Positions 34,351 to 45,800 of a DNA stretch of 64,000 nucleotides are shown here, one piece after another (positions within the stretch are counted from its first letter, which is position 1; each line of letters begins with the position of its first letter). A program made the position numbers and the translations under genes. This DNA is from Odontocerum albicorne (lineage: Eukaryota > Arthropoda > Insecta > Trichoptera > Odontoceridae): NCBI GenBank assembly GCA_949825065.1, contig OX463854.1, forward strand, positions 15,103,112-15,167,111, written 5' to 3'. The notes beneath the pieces were generated by a model. It made no database searches and was not told the origin of the DNA. It saw nothing but the letters and a program-made list of their open reading frames with translations.

Positions 34351-35279
34351 GAAAAAAAAACAGAAAATTAATGAGAGTCAGAAAAAACAAAATAAGTAAA
34401 CTCACAAATACCACCTCAGATTAACTGTTAGCGAAAAAAGAGAAAAGCTGATAGGAGTGCAAATTTTATCAAAATAAAATCACAAGTTAAAAATTATGTT
34501 CCTACATACAAATCACAATACGAAAATTGAAAATAAATAAGTAGTAATATAAAAATTAATAATAAAATTTCAAGTATTAAAAAAAGAATCCATTAAGCAC
34601 TTATAAACATTAAAACAGAAACAATAAAATCAAAACGTGACCAATGGTCATTGACTCGGGAATAATCTTACCTTAATATATATATGACGTCGTATCTTCG
34701 AATCTAATAAAGATATCTTCGTAATTCTTTTTGAATTTTTTTAGAAAAATTCCCAAAATGTCAGTATGTCAAATCTGTGAGAAAATGGAAGTTTTTGTTT
34801 TATTTGCTGTATAGCACCGGTACAAAGACTGTTGAATAGGTGGATGGCTGCTGCTCAATCCTCAGATTCCGGTTTGGTTCTTGTGTTTTCGGTGAAGAGC
34901 AGGATGGAGAGATTCCTCCTTGGCAGGTCGAAGTTTCTCGAAATGAAAATACAGACGTTCCAATGAAGATATATTTTTTCCATTTTTTGTTCCTTATGTT
35001 CAGCCCATCGCTTATTTTAAGCTCCTTGATTCGACCATGTATGTTGTCACGGGTTGCAAGCGCCACACATACTATGCGTAGGGGGTGTCTGATCATCTAT
35101 AATGATTATTTGTAAGGGCCATGCAAAAGGAACATTTTATTGCAATATGTACAGGTATTTATATGTAGTCATAAGCAATGTTAAAACAAGGATGATAAGA
35201 GTACATTACTATATAATAATTTGACAAACAATTCTACAAAATAAATTTCCTAATTTATGTGACATATACATCTGGTATA
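34351..35279. other. No gene seen; antisense open frames at 34800-35115 of unknown meaning
   Basis: AT-rich DNA. Near 34500-34650 a block resembling 39950-40030 (a run of 'aaacagaaacaataaaatcaa' type) may be a LINE 3' tail. Frames of about 90-100 codons overlap on both strands at 34800-35115 without a recognisable domain. Confidence 0.3.
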
Positions 35280-35961
35280 ATTCGCTATGTGTCCGTACGG
35301 CAGTACACTATTGGGAACAATTTTGGCCCGCATACGGGTACAATGATACTTACGAAAAGGTTGGTTAGTATTGTTTCAAATAATTCTAGTAGCACTGAAA
35401 GAACAGTGACAGATCTGTAATTGTGAAAATTTAATAGGTCTCTTGATTTGTATATTGGGCAGACTCTTTATTTTACAACTTGAGAGAAAAGTATTGTTCT
35501 TAAGGCTCAAGTTAAATATATAACAAATGAGTGCTCATATGTATTCCGCGCAAGCTTTAAAAAACATGGACTGATAATCCATCTGGTCTAATTACTTTAT
35601 TGTCTTGCAAAGAGTTTATGATATTCATCGGAAACCGAAAAGAATGATATGGTTCTGCCGTTAGATGTTCTATTTGCTATGTTATGTCTCTTATATTTTC
35701 CCTTTGTGTTTCAATAGACTGAAAATGTATTGCAAAATTTTCTACACTTAATTGGGGATCTTTAATTATGCTATGTAATTATTGCTTATGTTTTTTTTTA
35801 TTTTTGATATAGTTCCAAAAGTTTGTAGTAATATAAAATCCTACTTCATACCCACTTGTGTGCCTAGGGGTTTGAAAGCTAGCTTTTTCCGAATCATAAG
35901 TCACGTTATATTTATATCCACATGAAAAAGTGGAAACGGTAAATGTGCGATAATGGACCAA
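35280..35961 (-). pseudogene. LINE reverse transcriptase fragment
   Basis: The minus strand reads, with frameshifts, TTNFWNYIKNKKKHKQ (the linker before the RT domain). About 300 bases later comes PIYKSRDLLNFHNYRSVTVL followed by SVLLELFETIL. This is the NYRPI-L-P---K-FE motif that opens the RT domain of Jockey/CR1-like LINEs. The YADD region is not present. Confidence 0.65.
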
Positions 35962-36646
35962 TTTTTCCCCCCTAGTCGATTTTCCTCATAAAAGTTCTAC
36001 AAAGTGGCCCTCTGCAACATAGTATCAGCATCTTTGCGCCCTTTTGCAAACAGTAGCTAATCAGCTGACACCTCGAATTCTGAAAGTTGTAGTGAAATAT
36101 TGTTGACAGTACTTGACATGGACTTGAGAGGTGTTAGCTCCTATCTTAGCTGGAGTATCTCCTTCAGGATTGTTGATTCCGTCAATGCACTGCAAGCGTC
36201 ACTGGACATTTTTGGCTGTGCGCATCTCTCAGTCTTGCATGAAATACAATTCAACCGATCATGCTTCTTTGAAAGACGTAGAAAAGAGTATGACGATTTT
36301 TCGAATCCACTGCAGTTCAGATGTTAGGTTCCTTTGCACAAGGGCACACAAATGCCGAATTGGCAAGCTCAACAGAGTTTTCGCAAGTACATCTTGAATT
36401 ATAACTGTCAGGCTAGACTCCCTGCTGTGCTGACAAGCTGGAGTGGGGCGAGTGTAAGCTGTGTGGAGTGGAGGATGCGTGGGGATCAACTGAGTGGGTA
36501 GAGTCAAGCACTGCACTACACCAAAACCATACCACTTGACCAATGGTTTTGAATTTTATAAACTGAAGATTAAATAAAAACAATAAGAAACGATTTTACA
36601 ACTTATTAATTTATTGAAAAAAAAATATAAGATTGAAATAAACTTA
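35962..36646. other. Unassigned GC-richer segment, no gene called
   Basis: From about 36070 to 36540 the composition is GC-richer than the surroundings and several frames of 75-95 codons overlap on both strands. No domain could be named and no splice pattern is convincing. It may be an old transposon fragment. Confidence 0.3.
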
Positions 36647-37937
36647 TTGGGAGTACAAATTAGTTCGGTCCGTTTCCAAAAGATGGCTCTGGCTGTTATG
36701 AATGGTTCATAGTGACAGCCGATTTTGGCGGTTTCAGAGAGGTTAGACATCTGCCAATAATATTCAGTTTATATCGCTTTGAGTTTCATGCAAAAACCTT
36801 GTTTTGTACAGTGTTGAAAATGTCGAATTTTGTATTAAATAAGCAGCATTTGCGGGAGGTTTTAAATTTCGGCTTTAATTGGAAGAAAAGTGCAGCTGAA
36901 GCCCATCGAATGCTTGTCGAAGTTTATGGTGACGCTGCTCCAACTGATAAACCATGTAGGGAATGGTTTTGACGTTTCAAGGATGGAGATTTCAGCGTCG
37001 AAGACAAGCCTCACTCTGGACAGCCAAAAAAATTCGAGGACAAAGAATTAGAGGCATTACTCGAAGAAGATCAGAGTCAAACGCAAGAGGAGCTTGCAGA
37101 ATCATTGGGAGTGACTCAACAAGCCGTTTCCGTACGATTGAGAGCCATGGGAATGATTAAAAAACAAGGAAATTGGGTGCCTTATGAACTGAAACCGAGA
37201 GACGTTGAAAGGCGATTTTTCACTTGCGAGCAGCTGATTCAAAGGCAACAAGAAAAGGTTTTTTGCATCGGATTGTAACTGGAGATGAGAAGTGGATATT
37301 CTACGACAACGCCAAGAAGAAAAAATACTACGCTAAGCCCGGTCAATCGTTGCCATCGACCTCAACATCAACACCAAAACCGAACATACATGGTTCGAAG
37401 ATCATGCTCTGTATCTGGTGGGACCAAAGGGGTATTGTTTACTATGAGGTTCTGAAACCTAGCGATTCCATTACGGACGATCGGTATCGGCTACAATTAA
37501 TATGTTTAAGCCGTGCATTGCGAGAAAAACGGCCAGAATACGAGCAAAGACATGATAAAGTTATTCTTCTTCATGACAACGCTCGGCCTCATGTCGCAAA
37601 AGTCGGAAAAAAATATTTAGAAACGCTCAAATGGGATGTTTTACCGCACCCGCCGTATTCCCCGGATATTGCTCCTTCTGATTACTGGTTGTTCCGAAGG
37701 ATGCAGCACGATTTGGCAGTTCACTTCTTTCGTAGAAACCGAAAATTGGCTCCAAACTTGGATCGCCTCAAAAGACGAGTCATTTTTTCGAGATGGAATT
37801 CGAAAATTGCCTGAGAGATGGGAAAAAGTAGTAGCCAGCGATGGACAATACTTTAATTGATCTGTTCATTCATTTTGTTTAGAAATAAATGCATTTTTGA
37901 ACACAAAAAAACGGACCCAACTAATTTGTACACCCAA
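36647..37937 (+). mobile_element. Mariner, mellifera-type (family E), full length but inactive
   Basis: Inverted ends ttgggagtacaaattagttc and its complement are bounded by TA at both sides. The length is 1.29 kb, normal for mariner. It contains the transposase pseudogene at 36820-37860. Confidence 0.9.
36820..37860 (+). pseudogene. Mariner transposase pseudogene, mellifera-type
   Basis: The N-terminus MSNFVLNKQHLREVLNFGFN and later KKQGNWVPYELKPRDVERRF identify the subfamily. The catalytic blocks are all present: IVTGDEKWIFYDN, LLHDNARPHVAK and SPDIAPSDYWLF, with DD34D spacing. It is disabled by an in-frame TGA at 36970 in EWF*RFKDG (a likely CGA to TGA change), a frameshift near 37235 and another near 37725. 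The C-terminus SDGQYFN is intact in its frame. Confidence 0.92.
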
Positions 37938-38039
37938 TATAAAAATGCAGCGGATTAACCGGCACAGGAACAATTTTTTTTATAAAATTTCAAAATATTT
38001 AAAAAAGATTTTTTTTTCATTCGACTACGTAATACAATA

Positions 38040-38200
38040 TTTAACTGTGCACATGCATCAACATTGTCTAGCGACTCGGCAGGATTCACAGGTCTGTGAC
38101 ATTTGCGGGAGGGAGTGTGCATCTAGGATCGGGCTGTTTTCTCACAGAAGATCACTTGATCAACGTGGAAAAGCAAATTGACATTGGAGTAGCGAAGGGA
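38040..38200 (+). pseudogene. LINE C-terminal zinc-knuckle remnant
   Basis: The reading RQDSQVCDICGRECASRIGL followed by FSHRRS matches the CxxC...SRIGLxSHxR tail found at the C-terminus of many LINE polyproteins. The final His of the finger appears lost. The upstream RT is absent. Confidence 0.5.
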
Positions 38201-41200
38201 TCCTCGATTAAGAGGCCTAGCAACGACAATATATACCAGAAAATTTAATTATAAATTTGGTAATTGTAACAAATAATGAAACTGGCAAAATTGCGATAAG
38301 TCTCGGTAGTAAATTCAGTATATACTTTTGATGCAAGCGGGCAGACCCATCACTTCAAATTGTAAATTGAAATTACGTGTTCGTTGCGGTCAATTTGTTA
38401 TTGTCTATTCTTTATACTCGTATCTTATATCCTCAATTTTGTATTTTCGTGTCGAAAGGTTGTGTATCGGACGTATGCGTCACCCCTTGTATATGTTACA
38501 TTTTATATATTTTGAAATTAATATGTGTAGATATTTGTCATGTGTATATTGCATTGATATTGGTTATGTAAATTTGTTCATAATTTGATGTAAAATTCTT
38601 GTTAAAATATATGTTTGTTTGGGTCCGTGCGTTATCGGGACAGTAATGGAAATGAGACTTGTGAACGGTCGTCGGCACAGTAGATCGCTGACCAGTCGGT
38701 CTAAGCAGTGTGCAAAATTCCCGAAAATTGTTGCAATTCGCGAGGTGTGAGCGCTTGCTATGACCGACTGACCGTTCATAACAGGGGTCATTTTCATTTT
38801 TAAATATATTCTCAGCTCAACTACTCTACTGTGTTTTACTTGAAACCTACTACAACTACAAAAAGAGGAATCTCTTCTCAGCGAAATCATCACTGCCCGC
38901 CGTTGGAATTAAGTCCATTCTCTGCCTCTGGAATTGTCAGAATCTCAAGCAGCAGGCCCCGCCCCTAATACAGTCTTTGTACGCAGTGACGTACAGGCTG
39001 TGTTTATATTTTTCTTGACTACATCATTCTTTGATGAGTTTTCGAGTCATGATGTCTATTTTACATCTCCCCATCCCAAACTAATGTTGCAAAATTGCTT
39101 AACACAGGTTTTTAACCAGGTCAATTTTTTCCTTACTACCCCGGATACTCGATAGTTTTACTGTATCTATCTACTATCATTTTCAGTGTTTTGACATTTT
39201 ATTAAGTTGTGTATTTATTAATTATAAAGCTGAATACTCAATCAAATAGATTTTATTTCTTTTGGAGATATGGGGTTTATCATGAGTGATGTTTTGAAAA
39301 AAAAGTTACTTTTTTAGAAAGAATATATACACATGTATCATTTTTCCATCTAATCATTTAAATTTGGTGATAAATCTAATCTTACAATTTTTAAATCTAA
39401 TTTCTGCTTAAAAAAAATTATGAACATTAATTTATTTTCTATTATACTTATTCTGTACTTACTATAGTTGATCTCAAGATTGGAAGATCTGTCGAGAGGT
39501 AGTAAAAAACTGTTTAATTAAAAAAAAAAACATGTTTATTGTAAATAAATTTATGAAATGTAAAAAAAAATATTTTATATAATAAATATATTTTTTCAAA
39601 ATACAGTGTTTTAATTATATACATAATTTTCCTATATTTTTAAAGAGAGTTGTATAAGATTGGAAATTTTATTTTCCTATTTACAAAATTAGTGACTAAA
39701 AATATATAAATAAAAAAACATCTTTATGCTCGATCAAAAGATTTAACCCATATTAAAACCTGTTGTTTTATTTATATGAAATTATTGATTCAGGATCCAA
39801 CAAACTAGGCAATTGCTTGTATCTTGTTGGCCAGCTTTACATTAATATTTTCATTTCAATACACGATTCCGGTTCAGATTATCTATCTTTATCTCATTTA
39901 AAACAATTTTCACGTCAATAAAAATACCTGTGGAATTCCTCAAAAATAAAACAATAAATTCAAAATAAAAGATCCCATAAAGCAATCATAAACAATAAAC
40001 AGAAAAAACAAAACAAAATCAAGCCGAGACAAAAGTTTCGTCTCATCACTTGTTTTTTAGATACATATTTTACAAAATAATGTGAATCAAAACAAGATGA
40101 AAAAATTTACTTGAAGATAGCTTTGCTATACAGACTGAATGATGAAGTGTTAACAAAAAAAATGTATTTGAATAATAAAGAAGATTTGAGAAGCTTGAGA
40201 GAACTAAGAAAAATATTACGTGTTCAAACTTTTATATGGTCTCGTCTTGAGTACTGTTACTGTACGAAGCTCCATACTTAGCGGGAATTTTGTTTTTGTT
40301 TATTTATACATGACAAATTTTTTTATAAATATATAATTTATGAAGAAACAACGGATATTTTAAAATGGATACATAATTTATGTGGATCTGGGTTTGTTGC
40401 CTTTCATTTTTCACGTCCTCAGTAAACTAGGCTTTTGCCTATATCTTACTGAGGACACAAAAAATGGAAAATATAGTTGATATTTTTTTTCCAATTGTTG
40501 ATTATACAATTCTCTGTTGCAAACTTTCATTAACTCTCAATAATGAGACTCAATTACATGTATGTATCACGCTAGTCAAACCTCACATACTTCGTCATTC
40601 CAGACAGACCAAAAAGTCCAACCCACAATGTCCCGCACATAATCACCAAAAACACACCACACTCGAAGAGTTCACACAAACCTTTGGTACAAGTCATCCC
40701 TCTGCAAGCTCATGAACTCAAACTCCTGTCGTAATAACAACCACACTCAAATCCACTGCTCTTTTGTCTTGATTGAATTCGGCACCCCGTCTTATGTCAT
40801 GGGAGCCAAATAGGCATATTGCCTTTGGGCAAGAGATGTTTTAACTCTACGGATGGTGAAAATTTGATGTAATGTGTTTCTGCTGAGTTACATTTCCTTT
40901 TTTTCTTGATTATAGTGCCAGAAAATAGATTTGAAGTGTAAGTTAGTTACGTCGAGAACCGGATACTCCTTGAAGATTTCCACTGTTGGATACTGAGCAG
41001 GAAGTTATTATTAATTATTTATATGATTAATTTTTGGGAAACCTGCGGTATCAACATTTTTCACTGATCAATGGATATAGATAAAGAATAGGTTTTTGTA
41101 ACTAAGCCTCTTCACTGGAAAACGTGAAGTATTATTTTCATTAAATTATATTTTTATAATCAGTTTCTTCGAGTACTTCTGTAACTAGACATAACCTATA

Positions 41201-41333
41201 ATATTACAATAAAATATAATGATAAATTCACTTGCATGATTTATACACATGCATTATAAAAAAATAAGAAATATCATTTAATATTTCAATAAAATTAGAA
41301 AAATGTGCAAGTTGGATCTCTTGAGCAAATATA
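38201..41333. other. Intergenic, no gene seen
   Basis: About 3 kb of mostly AT-rich DNA. A GC-richer piece at 38560-38990 has overlapping open frames on both strands but no recognisable product. Near 39155-39170, 'gatactcgatagttttactg' has the look of a pogo-type terminus. Small stem-loops around 39805-39840 and 40420-40455 (aaactaggc with gcctatatctt-type complements) resemble LINE 3' tails. Confidence 0.35.
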
Positions 41334-42625
41334 CGAGGGCGGTCCGATAAGTACTTAGCCTCACCGCCCGATGGCACCGCTATCGCAAGAGCAATTTTTT
41401 ATCGCGTAGTACATTCTTGTTGACAGCTACTGTCAAAATTTCAGCCGAATCGGAAGCGTAGTTTTGTTTTGACCGCGTGTGGAAGCGAGCGTGTCTGCGG
41501 ATTTGAGAAAAATGGAAAAAGAGCAATATCGGTCGGTTATTCGATTCTTGTTTTTGAAAGGGAAATCGCCCAGCGAAATCAAAGAGCGCTTGGATGCTGT
41601 GTACGGTGACTCTTCTCCTTCGATGGCGACCGTCAAACATTGGTTTAACGAGTTTCAACGTGGTTGCACGTCGGTTTTTGATGAGCCACGCCCAGGTACT
41701 CCAAAAACGGCTACCACGGAGGATAACGTGACAAAAATCCACGATCTCGTATTGGCAGACCACCGATTGAAGGTGCGCGAGATAGCTGAGACAGTAGGCA
41801 TCTCAAAAGACCGCGTGGGTCATATCCTGCATGAAGTATTGGGCATGAGAAAGCTGTCGGCGCGATGGGTGCCGCGTTTGCTCACTCCGGACAACAAGCG
41901 CAACCGTGAGACCACTTCAGAGCAGTGTTTGACGATGTTTAAGCCCAATCCGAAGGAGTTTCTGCGTCGTTTCGTGACCGTCGACGAAACATGGATACAC
42001 TGGTACACACCGAGACCAAGGAACAGTCGAAACAGTGGACTTCACCCGGCGAACGTGCTCCGAAGAAGGCGAAGACTGTCCCTATCGGCCGGAAAGGTGA
42101 TGGCCACCGTTTTCTGGGATTCAAAAGGTGTGATCTACATCGACTTCCTGGAGAAGGGCAAAACGGTCACAGGGCTCTACTATGCCGAATTATTGGGCCG
42201 ATTCGACGCCGAATTGCAGAAAAAACAGCCCCATTTGGCGAAGAAAAAAGTGCTCTTCCATCATGACAACGCACCGGCTCACACCTCCGCCGTCGCCACG
42301 GCCAAATTGGTAGAATTAGGCTACGAACTGCTGCCCCATCCACCGTATTCTCCGGATTTGGCCCCGTGCGACTTCTTTTTGTTTCCAAATTTGAAAAAGT
42401 CACTCGCCGGGCAGAAATTTGAGTCGAATGAGGAGGTTATCGCCGCCACGGAGGCCTACTTTGCAGACCTCCAGAAAACGTATTTTTCAGACGGGTTAAA
42501 GAAGTTGGAGCATCGCTGGGTCAAGTGTATCGAACTCAAAGGAGATTATGTTGAGAAATAAATCGCCACTTTTCCAAAATTTTTGTTATTCTTTTGTAGG
42601 CTAAGTACTTATCGGACCACCCTCG
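41334..42625 (+). mobile_element. Mariner family C, full length with one uninterrupted ORF
   Basis: Inverted ends cgagggcggtccgataagta and its complement ('cttatcggaccaccctcg') are flanked by TA. At 1.29 kb it is complete. It is the best-preserved transposon in the window and lies only about 100 bases beyond the stop codon of the NHL gene on the other strand. Confidence 0.93.
41512..42561 (+). CDS. Mariner transposase, open reading frame with a 24-codon scrambled segment
   Basis: The likely start is ATG 41512 (MEKEQYRSVIRFLFLKGKSP), giving 349 residues. Two helix-turn-helix regions (about residues 5-110) are followed by LSARWVPRLLT, the first Asp in FVTVDETWIHWYT, the second in HHDNAPAHTS and the third in SPDLAPCDFFLF, with exactly 34 residues between the last two. 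It ends GDYVEK. Between about 42013 and 42084 the protein reads RPRNSRNSG..., whereas the next frame gives the expected ETKEQSKQWTSPGER: a one-base loss and a later one-base gain. The ORF is therefore open but carries an abnormal stretch between the first two catalytic residues. Activity is doubtful. Confidence 0.9.
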   Translation: MEKEQYRSVIRFLFLKGKSPSEIKERLDAVYGDSSPSMATVKHWFNEFQRGCTSVFDEPRPGTPKTATTEDNVTKIHDLVLADHRLKVREIAETVGISKDRVGHILHEVLGMRKLSARWVPRLLTPDNKRNRETTSEQCLTMFKPNPKEFLRRFVTVDETWIHWYTPRPRNSRNSGLHPANVLRRRRRLSLSAGKVMATVFWDSKGVIYIDFLEKGKTVTGLYYAELLGRFDAELQKKQPHLAKKKVLFHHDNAPAHTSAVATAKLVELGYELLPHPPYSPDLAPCDFFLFPNLKKSLAGQKFESNEEVIAATEAYFADLQKTYFSDGLKKLEHRWVKCIELKGDYVEK

Positions 42626-42728
42626 TACATCCATATTATGTACTTAAATTATTATGGGGAATTATCACACAGTGTATGGAAATAATTTGATTGTTTTTTA
42701 ATAATGAATACTTCTAATATAACATTAG

Positions 42729-42895
42729 TTAGAAAATGCTAACTTGATGATTTCTAGGATCACTAACAATGATTTCCAATTGAGGGGTGATGTGCATTGC
42801 AGATATCCATCCAAACTGACCGGGGTCATGGCCTCGCCCACCAAATACTCGCACTAAAGTTCCATTTGGCTTAAATATTTGCACTCGAGCATTGC
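42729..42895 (-). CDS. NHL protein terminal exon
   Basis: Encodes NARVQIFKPNGTLVRVFGG through HQVSIF and TAA at 42731-42729. The acceptor is ctctag. An ATTAAA at 42702-42697 could serve as the polyadenylation signal. Confidence 0.82.
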
Positions 42896-45800
42896 CTAGA
42901 GAAAATAATACATATTAGAGATTAACTATTCTATGTGTTATATAGTATTATGCTTCTGTAGTGTCAGTATAAAATTCTTCCAACTTCCGTTATGTTTCAG
43001 AAACGCATTATGAACGTTAGTCAGGGTATTACTGTATATACCAGTCAGCTTAACTGCAGACTAAGATATATATTTAAAATTGAATTTTGTATATATAAAA
43101 TATAATCTAACATAAGTCGTATAAGGTCTTTCAGAGTATTGTATTGTGACTCAGCTATAAGCCACGTGCATCCAACGCACATCCACTTATGGTGAAGTTG
43201 ATTACAAACAAGCTCTGATGAGAAAAACGGTGTTTTCAAAACATCAGCATCATAAGCCAAACTACGTGGTACAGTAGTCCAAAAGACCTATACAACTGAT
43301 ACGTAGAACTGTGAAAGCCTTAAACATTTAATCGATCACATTTCATCAGGTATACAGGGATGCCACAAATGGCTTCCACCCAGGTCAGTATATACACTGA
43401 CTCAATAAATTAATAAACAGTTGTATTACCTGAATCGCCAATCAAAATGAAACCAAGTGGATCCACTGCTATGGCTTCTGGATGTCTGAATTGTCCTTTG
43501 TGAGTTCCAAATGAACCAAATTCATGACGTTTTTCTCCATCAAGAGAATATATTTTGATTTTCCTGTTTCCGCTGTCTACAATGATAACTTTATCCGACA
43601 CCACTGCGATTCCTGTTGGTGCATTTAGCTGTGTATATCTCACAGTGGTGTTGCTTTTAGTTCTGCTTACAATTCCAATGAATCTTACAAATGCTCCGCT
43701 ATCAATATTGAACATCTAAAAAGAAAAAAAAAATTGATCACGAATTAGAATGCATTGAGAATATATACAATATAAAGAAATGTTTCAAATAATTAATGAA
43801 ATGGCTTAGAATCAGAGCCATTTTATATTTTTACATTAGAGAGTATGAATTTTTACGTCGTCTCTGACTAGACTCTGGAATCAGTTACAAACCAATATAA
43901 GACTCGCTCCGTCCTTGGCATGCTTTAAGAAGCGACTGAAAAAACTCTAAATTTCTAATCAGTAAAATAACGTGTTTCATTCCTGATTTTTCTTTTCCTT
44001 TCCTCCCCACCATCCCTTCCTTTCTTTTTGATTGATGATATCTCACTTTATATGAAAAAGAATGTTCGGGTGATTGTCCGTCTTTGTGGGGTTTGTGGGC
44101 ATATGCCCACGTATGTGTTTATGGATTTTGTGGGGATGGACAGTCATTTGAATGATTTATGTGACCATGTAACTTGCTTCATTTACGTTTGTCTGGTTGG
44201 TTGGAAGAGATTGCCGCCTGACAATAAGCCCGCCAGATTGTATTTGCAATAAAAGTGTTAAATAATAATAATAATATGATGTACTTTTTCCTTATTCTTC
44301 AGCAAATTGCTTTTGATACTTGGTATGGGGAGTCTTCAAAGTCTAATGCAGAGTTAATACTGCTTACAGCAATCAAGATCTTAAAATTAATATTGCAATG
44401 ACTCAATTCATGATAATCAGTAAAAAATTGTATCAACAACTAAATGTGTTGCTGAGGAAAGGATTGGAATAATGATTAAATGACTGGTGGCATAATTATC
44501 AAGTTATTTAAAATTTGATTGTGAAAGCACAAAATTGGTTTTAAAAATCCAAAATCTTCCCTTTAATAGAAACGTCAGTCTTTAATTATGAATTTGAATT
44601 GTATACTGTTACAAACCACCATGACTAGAAGCCTATGAAATGTGGTGTTACAGAAGAATGCTGAGGTGGAGAATTGTAGACATTGTGGAAGCACATAATA
44701 CGAAAACATAACACTTAAAAATATGATTTTACTTTCCAGACAACCCAATATTATTTTTGCTTCCATAATTAATAAAGCTATATTTAAATAGAGTCTTATG
44801 GCAGAATTTTTATTTAGAGTCTTATGGCCAAGATCTCAGACATGAAATTATGCTTGGTAAAAAGTAATTCACTAGTTTTGAAGTATCTTGTGGATCTTTT
44901 TGCAAATAGTTATTAAATCATGTTGATCAAATAACAGAATTAACTTAAATTATTGAGTCAACTTGTACCATATTAAGCATAAACTAGCAGCGTCATTAAG
45001 TATTACAATTAGCGTAATTGTCTTAAGAGTAGCTATAAAGTAGCACCACTAATACTTTTACTTAAATTCTTGTGTAACATACGAGGGCTGCTACTTAAGT
45101 TTTGAGATATGACAACACCAGTGTAGATACGTCAAATCTGACATCAGCATCGTAAAGTTTGACGTTTTTAATGGTATTCATGCTTAAAAAGTTTTGTCAT
45201 ACAAGTGCTATTTGTGTTGTTTACAGTGACTTGAAAAATTCATCTCGGCCAAAAATGGATTAAATCGTGAATATTTTCGTGCGATGATTTTTTATGATTT
45301 TCAACGTGGACTAACTCAACAACAATGTGCCGATAAGCTTTTGGTAATGAAGCACCATCTCGGGCCACTGTGTTTCCCTGGTTTTCCGAATTCAATTGTG
45401 GTCGTAGTTCGCTCCAGGATGAATTTCGTGAAGGTCGTCCAAAATCGGTTGTTGTGCCAGAAAACATCGATGCTGTGCGTGAACTGATATTGCAAGATCG
45501 TCATGTGACTTATCATGAGATTGAGGCATGTTTGGGCATTAGTCCCACTCGCATACATTCAATATTGCATGAACATTTGGCCGTCAAAAAGATTTGTTCG
45601 CGTTGGATTCCGCATAATTTGACAATCGCTCAAAAAAAGGTTCGTGTCGATTGGTCCAAAGAAACGTTGAAAAAATTCGATCGCAGTGCTTCAAAAGACG
45701 TCTATAAGATCGTGACAGGCGACGAATCATGGATCTATGCATATAAGCCAGAAACTAAACAGCAGTCGACTGTATGGGTCTTTCAAGACGAGCCAAATCC

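Noticed and set aside
34800..35115. Overlapping open frames of 91 and 98 codons on opposite strands
   Set aside because: Antisense pairs of this size occur by chance in GC-richer patches, and neither reads as a known domain.
38564..38990. 109-codon minus-strand ORF as a gene
   Set aside because: No homology recognised, the opposite strand is equally open, and there is no splice or promoter context.
44250..44280. Stand-alone microsatellite (AAT)n
   Set aside because: It is the 3' tail of the LINE L1w copy at 43855-44275, so it is not listed separately.
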